A stretch of 64,000 nt of DNA from Fictibacillus phosphorivorans (GCF_023715845.1 NZ_JAMBOR010000014.1:50700-114699); one strand, 5' to 3'. Shown: positions 17,566-26,490, counted from the stretch's first letter. Numbers and translations are program-made. Notes: generated by a model from the sequence alone, not told the origin.

Positions 17566-18714
17566 TTGAAGAAAATATTAGTTACAGGTTCTTCTGGATT
17601 TATTGGTAAAAATTTAATTGAAAGACTTCATCGTGAACCGGATCTAGAAATAATGTCCTTTACGAATGGAGATGGAATGGGAAAATTACGTAGTTATTTG
17701 GATCAGGCAGATATTATATTTCATTTAGCGGGAGTCAATCGGCCGAAGAACGAGGACGAATTTGAAAAAACAAACAAAGGACTTACTGATGAAATGGTAA
17801 ACTACTTAAAAAAAATGAACAAGAAAACAAAAATTATCTTCTCTTCTTCTCTTCAAGCAGAACTAGAAAATCCGTACGGGCTAAGTAAAAAAAGGGCGGA
17901 GGATAGTTTGATAGCCTTTAGCAAAGCTACCAATAATGAACTTTCCATCTTTCGACTACCGAACGTATTTGGGAAATGGTGTAAACCTAATTATAATTCT
18001 GTAGTTGCTACTTTTTGTCATAATATTTGCAACGACAAAAAGATAACCATCCACGATCCAGACAAAGTTTTAAATCTAGTTTATATAGACGATGTCGTTG
18101 AAGGATTGGTTGAATGCATATATGAACAACAAGCAGCAGATGACTATTACCGTCATATTCATCCGGTTTTTCAAGTAAGTGTGGGTACTATTGCAAATAA
18201 AATTTATGAATTCAAAGATATTAGAAAATCACTTCTCATCCCCGATTTATCAGATAAGTTTACAAAATACCTCTATACTACCTATCTTTCTTATCTTCCA
18301 CAAAATCAATTTGGTTATGATCTGCCTGTTCATAAAGATGATAGAGGCAGTTTATTCGAGCTTATAAAATCTCAAAATGCTGGTCAAATTTTTGTTTCCG
18401 TTTCTAAGAGTGGGGTTAAAAGAGGTAACCACTATCACAACACAAAAGTAGAAAAGTTTTGCGTTATAAAGGGAAAAGCTGCCATAACATTTAGGCATAT
18501 TCATTCAGATGAAATCCTTGAATATGTTGTATCTGATCAAAATATTCAAATCATTGATATACCACCAGGTTACACCCATGCGTTGGAAAACCTAATAGAT
18601 GATGAATTAATTGTTTTGTTCTGGGCTAACGAAGTTTTCGATCAAACGAAACCAGATACGTATTATTTAAATGTTGATAATAAAAAAATAAATAAAAAGG
18701 GTGATTCAATATGA
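17566..18714 (+). CDS. capF: CapF-like NAD-dependent reductase/cupin
   Basis: A 382-residue two-domain protein. Residues 1-245 form an NAD(P)-binding epimerase/dehydratase domain with GSSGFIGKNL (8-17) and YGLSK (S-Y-x3-K). From about 260 a cupin domain follows, with the metal-binding GNHYHNTKVEKF. CapF/WbjC/FnlB enzymes act after CapE in making UDP-N-acetyl-L-fucosamine: the cupin domain epimerises C3 and the reductase domain reduces C4. The TTG start has GGGAGG upstream. Its stop overlaps the next sulfotransferase start as ATGA, tying sugar synthesis to sulfation. Confidence 0.85.
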   Translation: MKKILVTGSSGFIGKNLIERLHREPDLEIMSFTNGDGMGKLRSYLDQADIIFHLAGVNRPKNEDEFEKTNKGLTDEMVNYLKKMNKKTKIIFSSSLQAELENPYGLSKKRAEDSLIAFSKATNNELSIFRLPNVFGKWCKPNYNSVVATFCHNICNDKKITIHDPDKVLNLVYIDDVVEGLVECIYEQQAADDYYRHIHPVFQVSVGTIANKIYEFKDIRKSLLIPDLSDKFTKYLYTTYLSYLPQNQFGYDLPVHKDDRGSLFELIKSQNAGQIFVSVSKSGVKRGNHYHNTKVEKFCVIKGKAAITFRHIHSDEILEYVVSDQNIQIIDIPPGYTHALENLIDDELIVLFWANEVFDQTKPDTYYLNVDNKKINKKGDSI

Positions 18715-19457
18715 GAAAGAGAGATTTTATTAAATTAAAAGAAAGTGATCTTGTAGCTGTAGCCTATCCAAAATCAGGGAATAACTTTCTTTTATTTCTG
18801 TTAGGTATGTTGTTGTATAGAAAAAAAATGGATTGGTCCAATAAAGCTAGCATGGTTCAAAATATAGTAGGAGATATCGTTCCAAATTTACCTTCCCCAA
18901 GACTTGTTTGGAGTCATGAAGGTTATGATCCGCAATACCCTAAAGTTATATTTCTAGTGAGGGATCCACGAGATGTTGTCATATCCTACTATTTCCACCT
19001 TATTAAATATTATTACAAAGGAGATAAAAGCAAACTAAGCTTTGACACTTTCTTTAATAGATTTATGGATGGAAAGTACGGGCCTGGCCAATGGAATAGT
19101 TATGTGGAAGGCTGGATAGACAATCAGAAAAATATAAAAAATGGTTTATTGCTAGTAAGGTATGAAGATCTTCTCAAGGATACTGGCAAGGAAGTGGAGA
19201 GGATTCTAGAATTCTTAGAACTAAAACGGTCTCAAAAGGAAATTGAAGATGCAATTCAATGGGCATCTTTTGATAATATGAGGGCTTTAGAGCAAAAACA
19301 AAAAATGTATTTAAACGGAACAAAAAATGTAGATGAGAAGATGCCATTTGTCAGAAGTGGAAAAGTAAATGGTTGGAAATCATTTTTAAGTGATGAACAG
19401 CAAAAAAGAATGGAAAAAGAGTTTAATAAAGCTTTACGAAAACTTGGCTATCTATAA
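18711..19457 (+). CDS. PAPS-dependent sulfotransferase 3
   Basis: A 248-residue sulfotransferase similar to the one at 15424-16194. The 5'-loop reads YPKSGNNFLLF (19-29), so the usual TW after PKSGN is replaced by NF. The 3'-phosphate site FLVRDPRDVVISYY (81-94) and a C-terminal VRSGKVNGWK are intact. The change in the 5'-loop removes the Thr that contacts phosphate in many members and may alter activity. It is translationally coupled to capF (four-base overlap). Confidence 0.85.
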   Translation: MRKRDFIKLKESDLVAVAYPKSGNNFLLFLLGMLLYRKKMDWSNKASMVQNIVGDIVPNLPSPRLVWSHEGYDPQYPKVIFLVRDPRDVVISYYFHLIKYYYKGDKSKLSFDTFFNRFMDGKYGPGQWNSYVEGWIDNQKNIKNGLLLVRYEDLLKDTGKEVERILEFLELKRSQKEIEDAIQWASFDNMRALEQKQKMYLNGTKNVDEKMPFVRSGKVNGWKSFLSDEQQKRMEKEFNKALRKLGYL

Positions 19458-19557
19458 TTTTTTATAGATATAGAATGGATAGATATGTTTTTGCTGCGTT
19501 CATATTGCCTATTTTAAGTTTGAGGGTTAGTTGTCCATTGCAACAGTAGGTTAAACT

Positions 19558-19566
19558 CATATATTA
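19558..19566 (+). promoter_or_regulatory. CATANNNTA element before capE
   Basis: CATATATTA matches the sigma-K -10 exactly, but the nearest AC upstream is only 13 bp away, so this is weaker than the two promoters at 12693 and 17501. It lies 80 bases before the capE-like start. Confidence 0.3.
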
Positions 19567-19645
19567 AAAATAACCATTGATTAAATTAGATCAGGTTATA
19601 TAGAAAAATTTATTCTTCTTAAAGATAAATTAGGAGGTCGAATTC

Positions 19646-20632
19646 TTGTTTAATAGCAAAATATTAATTACAGGTGGGACAGGTTCTTGGGGAAATGAAC
19701 TTGTAAAACAGCTGTTAGAAAAAAATCCAAAAGAAATCAGGATCTTTTCAAGAAACGAAGCTAGTCAGGTAGCCATGCAAAGAAAATTTAACAACAACGA
19801 AAAAATTAAATTTATTATCGGTGATATAAGAGATAAGGATGCTGTATTAAAAGCAAGTGAACAGGTAGATTATATCTACCATTTAGCGGCTCTGAAACAC
19901 GTACCTATATGTGAATATCAACCAATCGAAACGATTAAAACGAATATTATTGGAACGCAATTTATCATTGAAGCTTCCATTCAAAATAAAGTAAAAAAGG
20001 TAATCTATATATCTACGGACAAAGCTGCTAACCCATCAAACTTTTATGGAATGACGAAAGCAATTGGCGAAAAAATGATTATACATGCAAATTTATTAGG
20101 ATCCGATACAAAATTTGTATGTGTAAGGGGCGGAAACGTCTTAGGTACAAATGGCAGTGTAATCCATGTTTTTAGAGATCATATACACAAATTAGGTGAG
20201 ATCGGAATTACGGACTATCGGATGACACGATTCTTTTTGACTTTAGAGGAAGCGATTCATCTTTTATTTAAAGCTACCGAAGAAAGTTTAGGCGGAGAGA
20301 TTTTTGTCATGAAGATGCCTTCTTGTAGGATTAAGGACTTAGCAGAAGTTTTAATCGAAGACTCTGGAAAGAAAGATATAAAGATTATCGAAAAGGGCAT
20401 CCGCTCTGGCGAGAAAATTGATGAAATTTTACTAACAAATTATGAAAGTCAATCTACTTACCATTATGATGACCAATACTTTGTAATATTGCCAACGATT
20501 GATATTAAGGGACTCAAGGAACATTACGCTTCCTATAAGAAGTTCGAATTAGAGACTTATAGCTCTGGAGACAGACTTATGTCAAAAGAAGAAATCAAAC
20601 AAATGCTAAGAAAAGGCGGATTTATCGCATAA
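19646..20632 (+). CDS. capE: CapE-like UDP-GlcNAc 4,6-dehydratase/epimerase
   Basis: A 328-residue extended SDR nucleotide-sugar enzyme. The NAD(P) motif is GGTGSWGNEL (10-19), followed by HLAALKHVP, the STDKAANPSNFYGMTK block (catalytic Thr-Asp-Lys and Y-x3-K), RGGNVLGTNGSV, and RMTRFFLTLEEA, all typical of the CapE/WbjB/FnlA and FlaA1 group. CapE starts UDP-L-FucNAc synthesis by 4,6-dehydration with 5-epimerisation (and 3-epimerisation) of UDP-GlcNAc. The TTG start has TAGGAGG upstream. With capF nearby the pair covers two of the three steps. Confidence 0.85.
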   Translation: MFNSKILITGGTGSWGNELVKQLLEKNPKEIRIFSRNEASQVAMQRKFNNNEKIKFIIGDIRDKDAVLKASEQVDYIYHLAALKHVPICEYQPIETIKTNIIGTQFIIEASIQNKVKKVIYISTDKAANPSNFYGMTKAIGEKMIIHANLLGSDTKFVCVRGGNVLGTNGSVIHVFRDHIHKLGEIGITDYRMTRFFLTLEEAIHLLFKATEESLGGEIFVMKMPSCRIKDLAEVLIEDSGKKDIKIIEKGIRSGEKIDEILLTNYESQSTYHYDDQYFVILPTIDIKGLKEHYASYKKFELETYSSGDRLMSKEEIKQMLRKGGFIA

Positions 20633-20695
20633 TCTTTTTTTTACAACGCCACAAGGTGTTTTCAAAAAAGAATCGTGGAACGAGAGGAGAGAACA

Positions 20696-21808
20696 ATGAA
20701 TCAAAAAAAGGTTAATGAAATAAATGATCAGAGAAAAATCGAAATGGATGAATGGGCTTTATCCGATTTATACATGTTGGATATAGGAGCCTACAATCCC
20801 CTTAAAGGATTTATGAGTGAAGAAGATTACAGAAGCTGTTTAGATAACATGCGTCTAACAAACGGACAAGTATGGAGTCTGCCGATTGTTCTTCCTGCAT
20901 CTGAGGAAGAAGTAGCTATACTTGCGATCAACCAGAAAGCTGCTCTTACTTTTAAGGAAGAACTTTACGGAGAGATAAAAATAAAAGAAATATATAAGGT
21001 TGATCGGAGCGAAGAAGCAGAAAAGGTTTTTCTAACTCGTGATAGCAATCATCCTGGAGTACAGGCAACTCTAAAAAGGAAACCTTACAATATTAGCGGG
21101 GAAGTTAATTTCACAAGAAAATATCAATTTCCTTTTAGCCATTATCCTCATACTCCAACTGATACAAAAGAGTTATTTAAGCAAAAAGGCTGGAAAACTG
21201 TTGTAGCTTTTCAAACTAGAAATCCTATCCATAGAGCTCATGAGTATATCCAAAAATGTGCTTTAGAAATCACAGATGGATTGTTCATCCATCCATTGGT
21301 TGGAAAAACGAAGTCAGATGACGTTCCAGTTGAAGTAAGAATGTCATGTTATGAAACACTCATAAATAACTATTATCCAAGAGACAGAGTGATCCTCGGG
21401 GTGTTCCCAGCAAGTATGAGATATGCTGGCCCAAGAGAAGCTTTGTTTCATGCTCTAGTAAGAAGAAATTACGGATGTACCCATTTTATTGTTGGAAGAG
21501 ATCACGCTGGAGTTGGAAACTATTATGGAACGTATGATTCACAAAAGATTTTTCAGCAGTTTTCGTTTGACGAGTTAGGGATAATTCCTCTCTTTTTTGA
21601 GCATAGCTTTTATTGTAAGAAGTGTCAGCAAATTACCTCCTTAAAAACATGTCCTCATCCCCCATCTTCTCATCTCATTTTTTCAGGTACAAAAGTTAGA
21701 GAATTATTACGTCAAGGCATCACCCCTCCCGAAGAGTTTTCTAGAAAAGAAGTCGCAGATCTCTTAATTAATGAAATGAAAAAGCGTCAGGATGGAAGTG
21801 AAACATGA
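20696..21808 (+). CDS. sat: ATP sulfurylase
   Basis: A 370-residue sulfate adenylyltransferase making APS from ATP and sulfate. The active-site motif [11 protein letters not shown] (QxRNPxHxxH) and GRDHAGVG are intact. A CKKC...CPH set near residues 305-320 is the zinc site of this class. ATG 20696 follows GAGGAGAG; an ATG 21 bases upstream is within the ribosome site region. It overlaps cysC by four bases. No cysH (PAPS reductase), sulfate permease or sirohaem genes accompany it, unlike the B. subtilis cysH operon, so it probably feeds the neighbouring sulfotransferases. Confidence 0.93.
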   Translation: MNQKKVNEINDQRKIEMDEWALSDLYMLDIGAYNPLKGFMSEEDYRSCLDNMRLTNGQVWSLPIVLPASEEEVAILAINQKAALTFKEELYGEIKIKEIYKVDRSEEAEKVFLTRDSNHPGVQATLKRKPYNISGEVNFTRKYQFPFSHYPHTPTDTKELFKQKGWKTVVAFQTRNPIHRAHEYIQKCALEITDGLFIHPLVGKTKSDDVPVEVRMSCYETLINNYYPRDRVILGVFPASMRYAGPREALFHALVRRNYGCTHFIVGRDHAGVGNYYGTYDSQKIFQQFSFDELGIIPLFFEHSFYCKKCQQITSLKTCPHPPSSHLIFSGTKVRELLRQGITPPEEFSRKEVADLLINEMKKRQDGSET

Positions 21809-22398
21809 ATCAGCATATATTTTGGCAGCAAACTCATGTTACGAAAAAAGATAGACAACAGAAGAATGGTTATAAAAGCGCTGTATTTTGGCTGACCGGA
21901 CTATCAGGTTCTGGAAAATCGACGTTAGCGAATCAATTAGAAAAGCATCTGTTTCATTTAAACTATTCTACTTACTTGCTAGATGGCGATAACGTCCGAC
22001 ACGGTTTAAATGCAGATTTGGGATTTTCACAGTCTGATAGAATTGAAAATATAAGAAGGATTGGCGAAGTTTCGAAACTGTTTGTAGACGCTGGATTAGT
22101 TGTTGTTACAGCATTCGTTTCTCCATATACAGCAGATAGAAAATTCGTTCGTGATTTATTTAATGCAGATGAATTCTTTGAAATCTATATTGAATGTCCC
22201 ATTGAAGAATGTGAAAAAAGAGATCCTAAAGGGTTATACAAAAAAGCCCGTGATGGTACCATTAAAGAATTTACAGGTGTTCAATCTCCCTATGAGGTTC
22301 CTCCTAGTCCTGACCTTGTTATCAATACCGCTAAAAATGATATAGAAACATGTACCTCTTTACTATTGGATTTTGTGAAGGAAAAACTAAAAAAGTGA
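21805..22398 (+). CDS. cysC: APS kinase
   Basis: A 197-residue adenylylsulfate kinase producing PAPS. The Walker A loop is GLSGSGKST (32-40), followed by [17 protein letters not shown] (about 51-67), [10 protein letters not shown], and [16 protein letters not shown] lid residues. The start overlaps the sat stop as ATGA, so the two are coupled and PAPS is made stepwise. It is the last gene of the sulfated-glycan locus and ends at the terminator at 22405. Confidence 0.93.
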   Translation: MNQHIFWQQTHVTKKDRQQKNGYKSAVFWLTGLSGSGKSTLANQLEKHLFHLNYSTYLLDGDNVRHGLNADLGFSQSDRIENIRRIGEVSKLFVDAGLVVVTAFVSPYTADRKFVRDLFNADEFFEIYIECPIEECEKRDPKGLYKKARDGTIKEFTGVQSPYEVPPSPDLVINTAKNDIETCTSLLLDFVKEKLKK

Positions 22399-22404
22399 GT
22401 AATA

Positions 22405-22435
22405 TAAAAAAGCTGCCTTTTCGCAGCTTTTTTAC
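22405..22435. terminator. Terminator after cysC
   Basis: Stem AAAAAGCTGC with GCAGCTTTTT, A and T runs on both sides. It also serves the convergent 22432-22584 gene. Confidence 0.85.
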
Positions 22436-22584
22436 ATTGATTTTTTATTAGGTTTCCATGTTACCTTTCCGCAAGAACTGCAGCCCTTTTTAACGGGTGG
22501 TTTAATAAGAGAATTATTCCCGATATTTTTTGCTTTCGCTGCTTTAATTTCAGTGTATAGCTTCTGAATTTCTTCCTTATTCAC
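22432..22584 (-). CDS. 50-residue CxxC protein, coupled to the 336-residue gene
   Basis: Starts at GTG 22584-22582, which overlaps the stop of the upstream gene (GTGA), and has AGAGGAGAG upstream. The protein is basic and lysine-rich, with GCSSCGKVTWKP carrying one CxxC pair. One pair cannot form a full zinc ribbon alone, so dimerisation or disulfide cross-linking is possible, as in coat proteins. The function is unknown. Overlap and common direction indicate one operon with 22581-23591. Confidence 0.55.
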   Translation of the reverse strand: MNKEEIQKLYTEIKAAKAKNIGNNSLIKPPVKKGCSSCGKVTWKPNKKSM

Positions 22585-23591
22585 TTTCCATCTCTCCTCT
22601 GTCTGAATAGCCTGGCTGTATGTTTAGTATATTCTTGATTACCGGACGGGGTGTTTTGATTTGTATGAAATGGACGGATGACGGATTTTTCATTTTTCTT
22701 TATATCCGTATTAAACGGTTTAATCGGATGTCTTTTTGTAGATGCTGATTTAAAAGGATTAATAGGCTGTGCATTTTTTGAAATAAATTGGCCCTGTTCA
22801 TAAGGTTTTGGAACTGACTTTGTGATTAAAGAACCTGTAGGTGAAAAAGGCCTGATTGGAGGTACTGAAACAGGTTGACGATTAACTGGTGGATCCTCTA
22901 TCTTTTTTACTGATGGTTCATCGGCGGTTGCGAGTGGTGCGGGATCTTGAGATTCTTTTTTCTCTGTTAAGACGGCTTCAGCTGTCTTCGTCTGGTTTTT
23001 AGGCAGTTGTGTCTCTGCAAAACGAGCATTTACGGATTGAAGAACTTTATTAACGCATGTAGTAAACGTTGATTCCGAGACTGAAGCTAACGATTCAAAT
23101 GAAAAACGCATAAAGGACTGGATGATTAAATAGCATAACCATTCAGGTACTTGTTTTTCGAATTTAGGTTTAATAGCTAAAAAGAGTGGTCCATCTTTTC
23201 TTTTTAAAGTGATGCCTTTATGAATGCCTGCTTGAACGGGTAAATGAAAAGTAGTGGCGGGATTCAAGTAATACAACTGTTTGTCAGGCGTGTTTATAGC
23301 TAAAGGCATAGGGTGACCTTCATGTAAATTCAAGTAAAATCTTTGATCGCATTTTTTATTGTCATCCGTAGTTACTTTGATGCCCGTATGATGTAAAAGC
23401 TCTTCAAGTTCTTTAACATGTTGCTGTGATAACCCTTGTACGCCTATTCGAAAAGTGGAAAGTGCTCCTGAAATGTTCTCTCCCTCTTCATCGATCTGCA
23501 TTCCCCAATAAGGCAATAAAAGACAAAGAGATTCATATTCTAAAGGTGTTAAATCACACACTTTATTATTGTTATACCGGATTGACTTCAT
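22581..23591 (-). CDS. Hypothetical protein with IxPF repeats, likely spore-associated
   Basis: A 336-residue protein I do not recognise. Residues 1-190 look globular (LYYLNPATTFHLPVQAG, GPLFLAIKPKF). From about 195 the chain is Pro/Lys/Ser-rich and disordered, with four spaced copies of an I-x-P-F motif (PPIRPF, QPINPF, HPIKPF, SVIRPF). Such repeats often act as docking sites for partner proteins. The gene is oriented toward the sulfated-glycan block and is divergent from the 23709 gene. A coat or crust morphogenetic role is a guess from location. Confidence 0.55.
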   Translation of the reverse strand: MKSIRYNNNKVCDLTPLEYESLCLLLPYWGMQIDEEGENISGALSTFRIGVQGLSQQHVKELEELLHHTGIKVTTDDNKKCDQRFYLNLHEGHPMPLAINTPDKQLYYLNPATTFHLPVQAGIHKGITLKRKDGPLFLAIKPKFEKQVPEWLCYLIIQSFMRFSFESLASVSESTFTTCVNKVLQSVNARFAETQLPKNQTKTAEAVLTEKKESQDPAPLATADEPSVKKIEDPPVNRQPVSVPPIRPFSPTGSLITKSVPKPYEQGQFISKNAQPINPFKSASTKRHPIKPFNTDIKKNEKSVIRPFHTNQNTPSGNQEYTKHTARLFRQRRDGK

Positions 23592-23708
23592 CTTGTTCCT
23601 CCTTTAGCTCATCTATAAAAATAGGCTATTGTTCTTGTGTCATAACCTACTCTATTCCCATAGTATGTATGGAATCTTCAGAACATGATGAGGAAAGGAA
23701 GGGAAACG

Positions 23709-24809
23709 ATGGGAAACAATCATAATCAATTGCAGGATGAGTGTATCCGCGTCCAGAAAGTTTACGACTGGGTGACCGGTGCGCTAGACGTAAGAAAAAC
23801 AGTAACTCTCACTCCAGAACAAATCGAAGCTATCGAAGAAGCACTCGATGATCCTTCACGTCGCCCGTTGAGGTTCGTAGCTAAAGTTCCTAAAACAAAT
23901 AACGAAGCAAATGAAGCATGTGAAGAACTCTATTTATGCGAACAAGTAGGAGATAAGAGAGATGTTACAGCTATGCTTAGTGGGGGGCAGCTCACAGAAG
24001 CTCAGCTGGTAGAACTATTGTTTACAACAGATGTAAGGGTGCAGGTTGTAGACAGAGCAGGTGACGTAGTAACAGAGTTGATGGTGAATGCATCTGTATT
24101 CGAATCCTTTGTTCTGTGTTATCCGGATGGAACAGATCTATACTGCCGCATCACTAAGATCTTTGCCAAAATTCCATCAGGTACTGTGTTGCTGAACAGT
24201 CCAGCACCTACCTCTATTGCTTTAGACATTACATTCTGCATCGACATTCAAGTTGAGGCTGAAGTAAAACTTGAGGTGCTTGCTAAGTTAAGTGCACCTC
24301 GTGAAAATGATTTAAGTCCAGTTGAAGGCGAGGGAGAAATGTGTCCACCGGTGTCGTTTCCACAACAATGCCCAGACATATATCCCAGGCCAGGCTGCCT
24401 GTGTGGAGCCGTTGGAAATGCAAGCGGAGTAGCAGTATGTGGTGAGGAAGGTGCAACGGAATCTGGCCGTGCTACGATCTTCCTCAATCTCAACAACTAT
24501 CAGCTTGCAAAAAGTTCGTTTAAGCTAAACTTTAGAAAGTCAGCAGAAGATGAATTCACTTTCACAGCTACTGAAGTAAAACAAGACACTCTTTGTTGTG
24601 ACGAATATAACGGCGGACACAGGATAACTGTCTCCGGAAGAGGGTCAGTTGAATCTGGAGAGCAGTTTGACTTTAATCTCGCAGTAGTAGAAACAGAAGA
24701 GGGCACTCTTTTTGAAGTCGAATTAATAAATTCTGAATCCTTCTCTACAGGAACAATTAAAGCAGATAGTGGAAGAATTACAATCCAGCAAGCACTGCAG
24801 CACACATAA
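23709..24809 (+). CDS. Hypothetical large spore-surface candidate
   Basis: A 366-residue protein without signal peptide. It begins with ECIRVQKVYDWVTG (about 10-23), a short motif that recurs at the N-terminus of many uncharacterised Bacillales and Clostridiales proteins. The body is acidic and beta-rich with scattered cysteines (CEELYLCEQ, CLCGAVG, LCCDEY). ATG 23709 is preceded by GGAAAGGAAGGG. It is followed by a terminator and divergent from the IxPF-repeat gene. I infer a self-assembling spore-surface protein from composition and neighbourhood only. Confidence 0.5.
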   Translation: MGNNHNQLQDECIRVQKVYDWVTGALDVRKTVTLTPEQIEAIEEALDDPSRRPLRFVAKVPKTNNEANEACEELYLCEQVGDKRDVTAMLSGGQLTEAQLVELLFTTDVRVQVVDRAGDVVTELMVNASVFESFVLCYPDGTDLYCRITKIFAKIPSGTVLLNSPAPTSIALDITFCIDIQVEAEVKLEVLAKLSAPRENDLSPVEGEGEMCPPVSFPQQCPDIYPRPGCLCGAVGNASGVAVCGEEGATESGRATIFLNLNNYQLAKSSFKLNFRKSAEDEFTFTATEVKQDTLCCDEYNGGHRITVSGRGSVESGEQFDFNLAVVETEEGTLFEVELINSESFSTGTIKADSGRITIQQALQHT

Positions 24810-24812
24810 ACA

Positions 24813-24850
24813 AAAAGACCGATTGGCTTAAAGGCCAGTTGGTCTTTTTT
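24813..24850 (+). terminator. Terminator after the 366-residue gene
   Basis: Stem AAAAAGACC...TGGC with its complement, T6 tail. Confidence 0.8.
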
Positions 24851-24941
24851 GTTGTTTGAACCTTTGCTTAAAAAAGAGTGAAGGAATAAGAAAGGCGTAC
24901 ATACAATAGGATAAGAGCCTAATTCTGCAGGGGGGATATGG

Positions 24942-25832
24942 ATGGGGACAAAAGACAAAATAAGCTATGAACGGCTCATAACAAGAGTTGAATATTATAA
25001 AGAAAAAGCACTCGATTTAGAAAAAAAGTTAGTGTTTGCTGAAGAAACTATTGAACGACTTGAAAATGATACAAACAAGGTGAATTACCAAAGTCTCATT
25101 GAAGAAAAGGAAGAAGAGGTTGTCGAACTAAAAAAACAAATTGAAACACTTAATAAGCGCTTAAACCGGGCAGAAGTACATGAAATGGAAAAAAGAATTC
25201 AAAGCTACGAAGACTTATTAGAAACAATACAAGAGGAATTAAATGATAAAAATCAGCAGATCGAGCTTTATCAGCAACGTGTGAAGAGTATGGAGAAGAG
25301 GTTAAACATTAATCGTACATCAGAGCCTATATTAGAAGGTGCTGAATCGGATGAAGAACTGAAGGCAAATGTCGCCTTAAAAGATAAAAGCTGCATGAGT
25401 TACTTTGATTATTCCGTTATTTTTCCAAAAGAGAAAACCGGCTTTGTCAGAGGGTCTTTCTATTTAGAAAATACGGGAACAGAAACACTAGATAACCCCT
25501 TTATATGTTTTCGTTTTCAGCCAGCTGAGTCAGCTGCATTAAAAGGAAAAATCGTTTCTTTAATCGCTTCACCCACCAAAGAAGAAATGAACCAATCTCA
25601 ATGGATGTTTATGGATAACGAATGGGCTGAAGAAGCAAAGGAACGAGGGGAGTTATGGATCTGCCCATTAAGGGAAACGAAATTAAAAACGGGTGACAAA
25701 CTCACATTAAATGACTTTCAGATTCCGATAAAAAGTAAAATCGATAACAATATCATCATTGAAGCGTTCGTATATTTCCATAAGCAAAACTATCGGGTCA
25801 AGGCAGTTAACCATATTGCGATAAACTTTTAG
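24942..25832 (+). CDS. Coiled-coil protein with C-terminal beta domain
   Basis: A 296-residue protein. Residues about 10-125 form a long heptad-rich coiled coil (repeated EEKEEEVVELKKQIETL-type helices). Residues 145-296 look like a beta-sandwich (FDYSVIFPKEKTGFVRG, LENTGTETLDNPFICFRF). The C-terminal part resembles the surface or matrix-binding domains seen after coiled coils in Bacillus coat and exosporium proteins, but I cannot name a family. The ribosome site is GGGGGG before ATG 24942. It is followed by two small genes in the same direction. Confidence 0.55.
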   Translation: MGTKDKISYERLITRVEYYKEKALDLEKKLVFAEETIERLENDTNKVNYQSLIEEKEEEVVELKKQIETLNKRLNRAEVHEMEKRIQSYEDLLETIQEELNDKNQQIELYQQRVKSMEKRLNINRTSEPILEGAESDEELKANVALKDKSCMSYFDYSVIFPKEKTGFVRGSFYLENTGTETLDNPFICFRFQPAESAALKGKIVSLIASPTKEEMNQSQWMFMDNEWAEEAKERGELWICPLRETKLKTGDKLTLNDFQIPIKSKIDNNIIIEAFVYFHKQNYRVKAVNHIAINF

Positions 25833-25890
25833 GAATCAGCCTAAGCCAACTCGTTGTTCATGAATAAGATGTACTAAACGAGGAGGTTGA

Positions 25891-26073
25891 ATGAGGATGG
25901 ATAAGAATAATAAGAAGTACAAGGAAATTTATGCAGATACAGTAATTATTAAAGCAGGCAAAGTTATTATCCATGAAGATGAAAATCATTCAGTATCTTA
26001 TAGCTCAAGCTCTTACAAGCATGAATCTTCATCTAGCTCTAGTTCAAGTTCATATTATGATCCATGGGAATAA
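25891..26073 (+). CDS. Serine-rich small protein
   Basis: A 60-residue protein with a charged N-terminus (KNNKKYKEIYADTVIIKAGKVIIHED) and a C-terminal Ser-rich tail ending YYDPWE. ATG 25891 lies four bases after GAGGAGG; a second ATG at 25897 is ten bases away, and either could be used. Low-complexity Ser/Tyr tails are common among small spore coat and crust proteins. The function is unknown. Confidence 0.55.
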   Translation: MRMDKNNKKYKEIYADTVIIKAGKVIIHEDENHSVSYSSSSYKHESSSSSSSSSYYDPWE

Positions 26074-26188
26074 GCGATTCACATGTTTTTAAGAGTGCCA
26101 CTAAGGTGCTCTTTCTTTATTTAATAGACTTATATTAGAAGGAATAGGGAAAAGAAAGGAGAAAGAGATAATAAAGGAGATGTTGCAG

Positions 26189-26419
26189 ATGGGTTATATG
26201 ATTTCTTATATGCCAATCCAAAGCATGCAGTATGCCAGCCGTATGGAAAAAAGTGAAGCGGGTCTTCCAGTAGTTCCACGCATTTCTCCTATTCGTAACG
26301 AGAAGTTTCCGATTCCCTTAAATTTAAAAAGTAGTTATGCATTTAAGGAGAAAAAGAGATTTCATCAAGTCTTAGCAGAAATTGAAGGAAAAGGGTTGAT
26401 TATTAACGAAACCATTTAA
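26189..26419 (+). CDS. Hypothetical 76-residue protein
   Basis: ATG 26189 has AAAGGAG nine bases upstream; the in-frame ATG at 26180 abuts that site and is unlikely to be used. The N-terminus is Met/Tyr-rich (MGYMISYMPIQSMQYASRM). A Pro-containing middle is followed by a basic helix (SSYAFKEKKRFHQVLAEIEGKG). It is the last member of the probable spore-related stretch. No family is recognised. Confidence 0.5.
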   Translation: MGYMISYMPIQSMQYASRMEKSEAGLPVVPRISPIRNEKFPIPLNLKSSYAFKEKKRFHQVLAEIEGKGLIINETI

Positions 26420-26436
26420 TAGGTTTCTTTTTTTTG
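26406..26436 (+). terminator. Terminator after the 76-residue gene
   Basis: Stem GAAACC with GGTTTC (26408-26413, 26422-26427) extended by AT pairs, then T8. The stem includes the gene's last codons. Confidence 0.7.
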
Positions 26437-26490
26437 ATTTTTTTCAAAAGATACGATAAAAAACGAGTGACTAACAACTGAGGTGATCGT

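Noticed and set aside
20696..22398. Ordinary cysteine assimilation operon
   Set aside because: No cysH, permease or sirohaem genes, and immediate proximity to three sulfotransferases; treated as PAPS supply instead.
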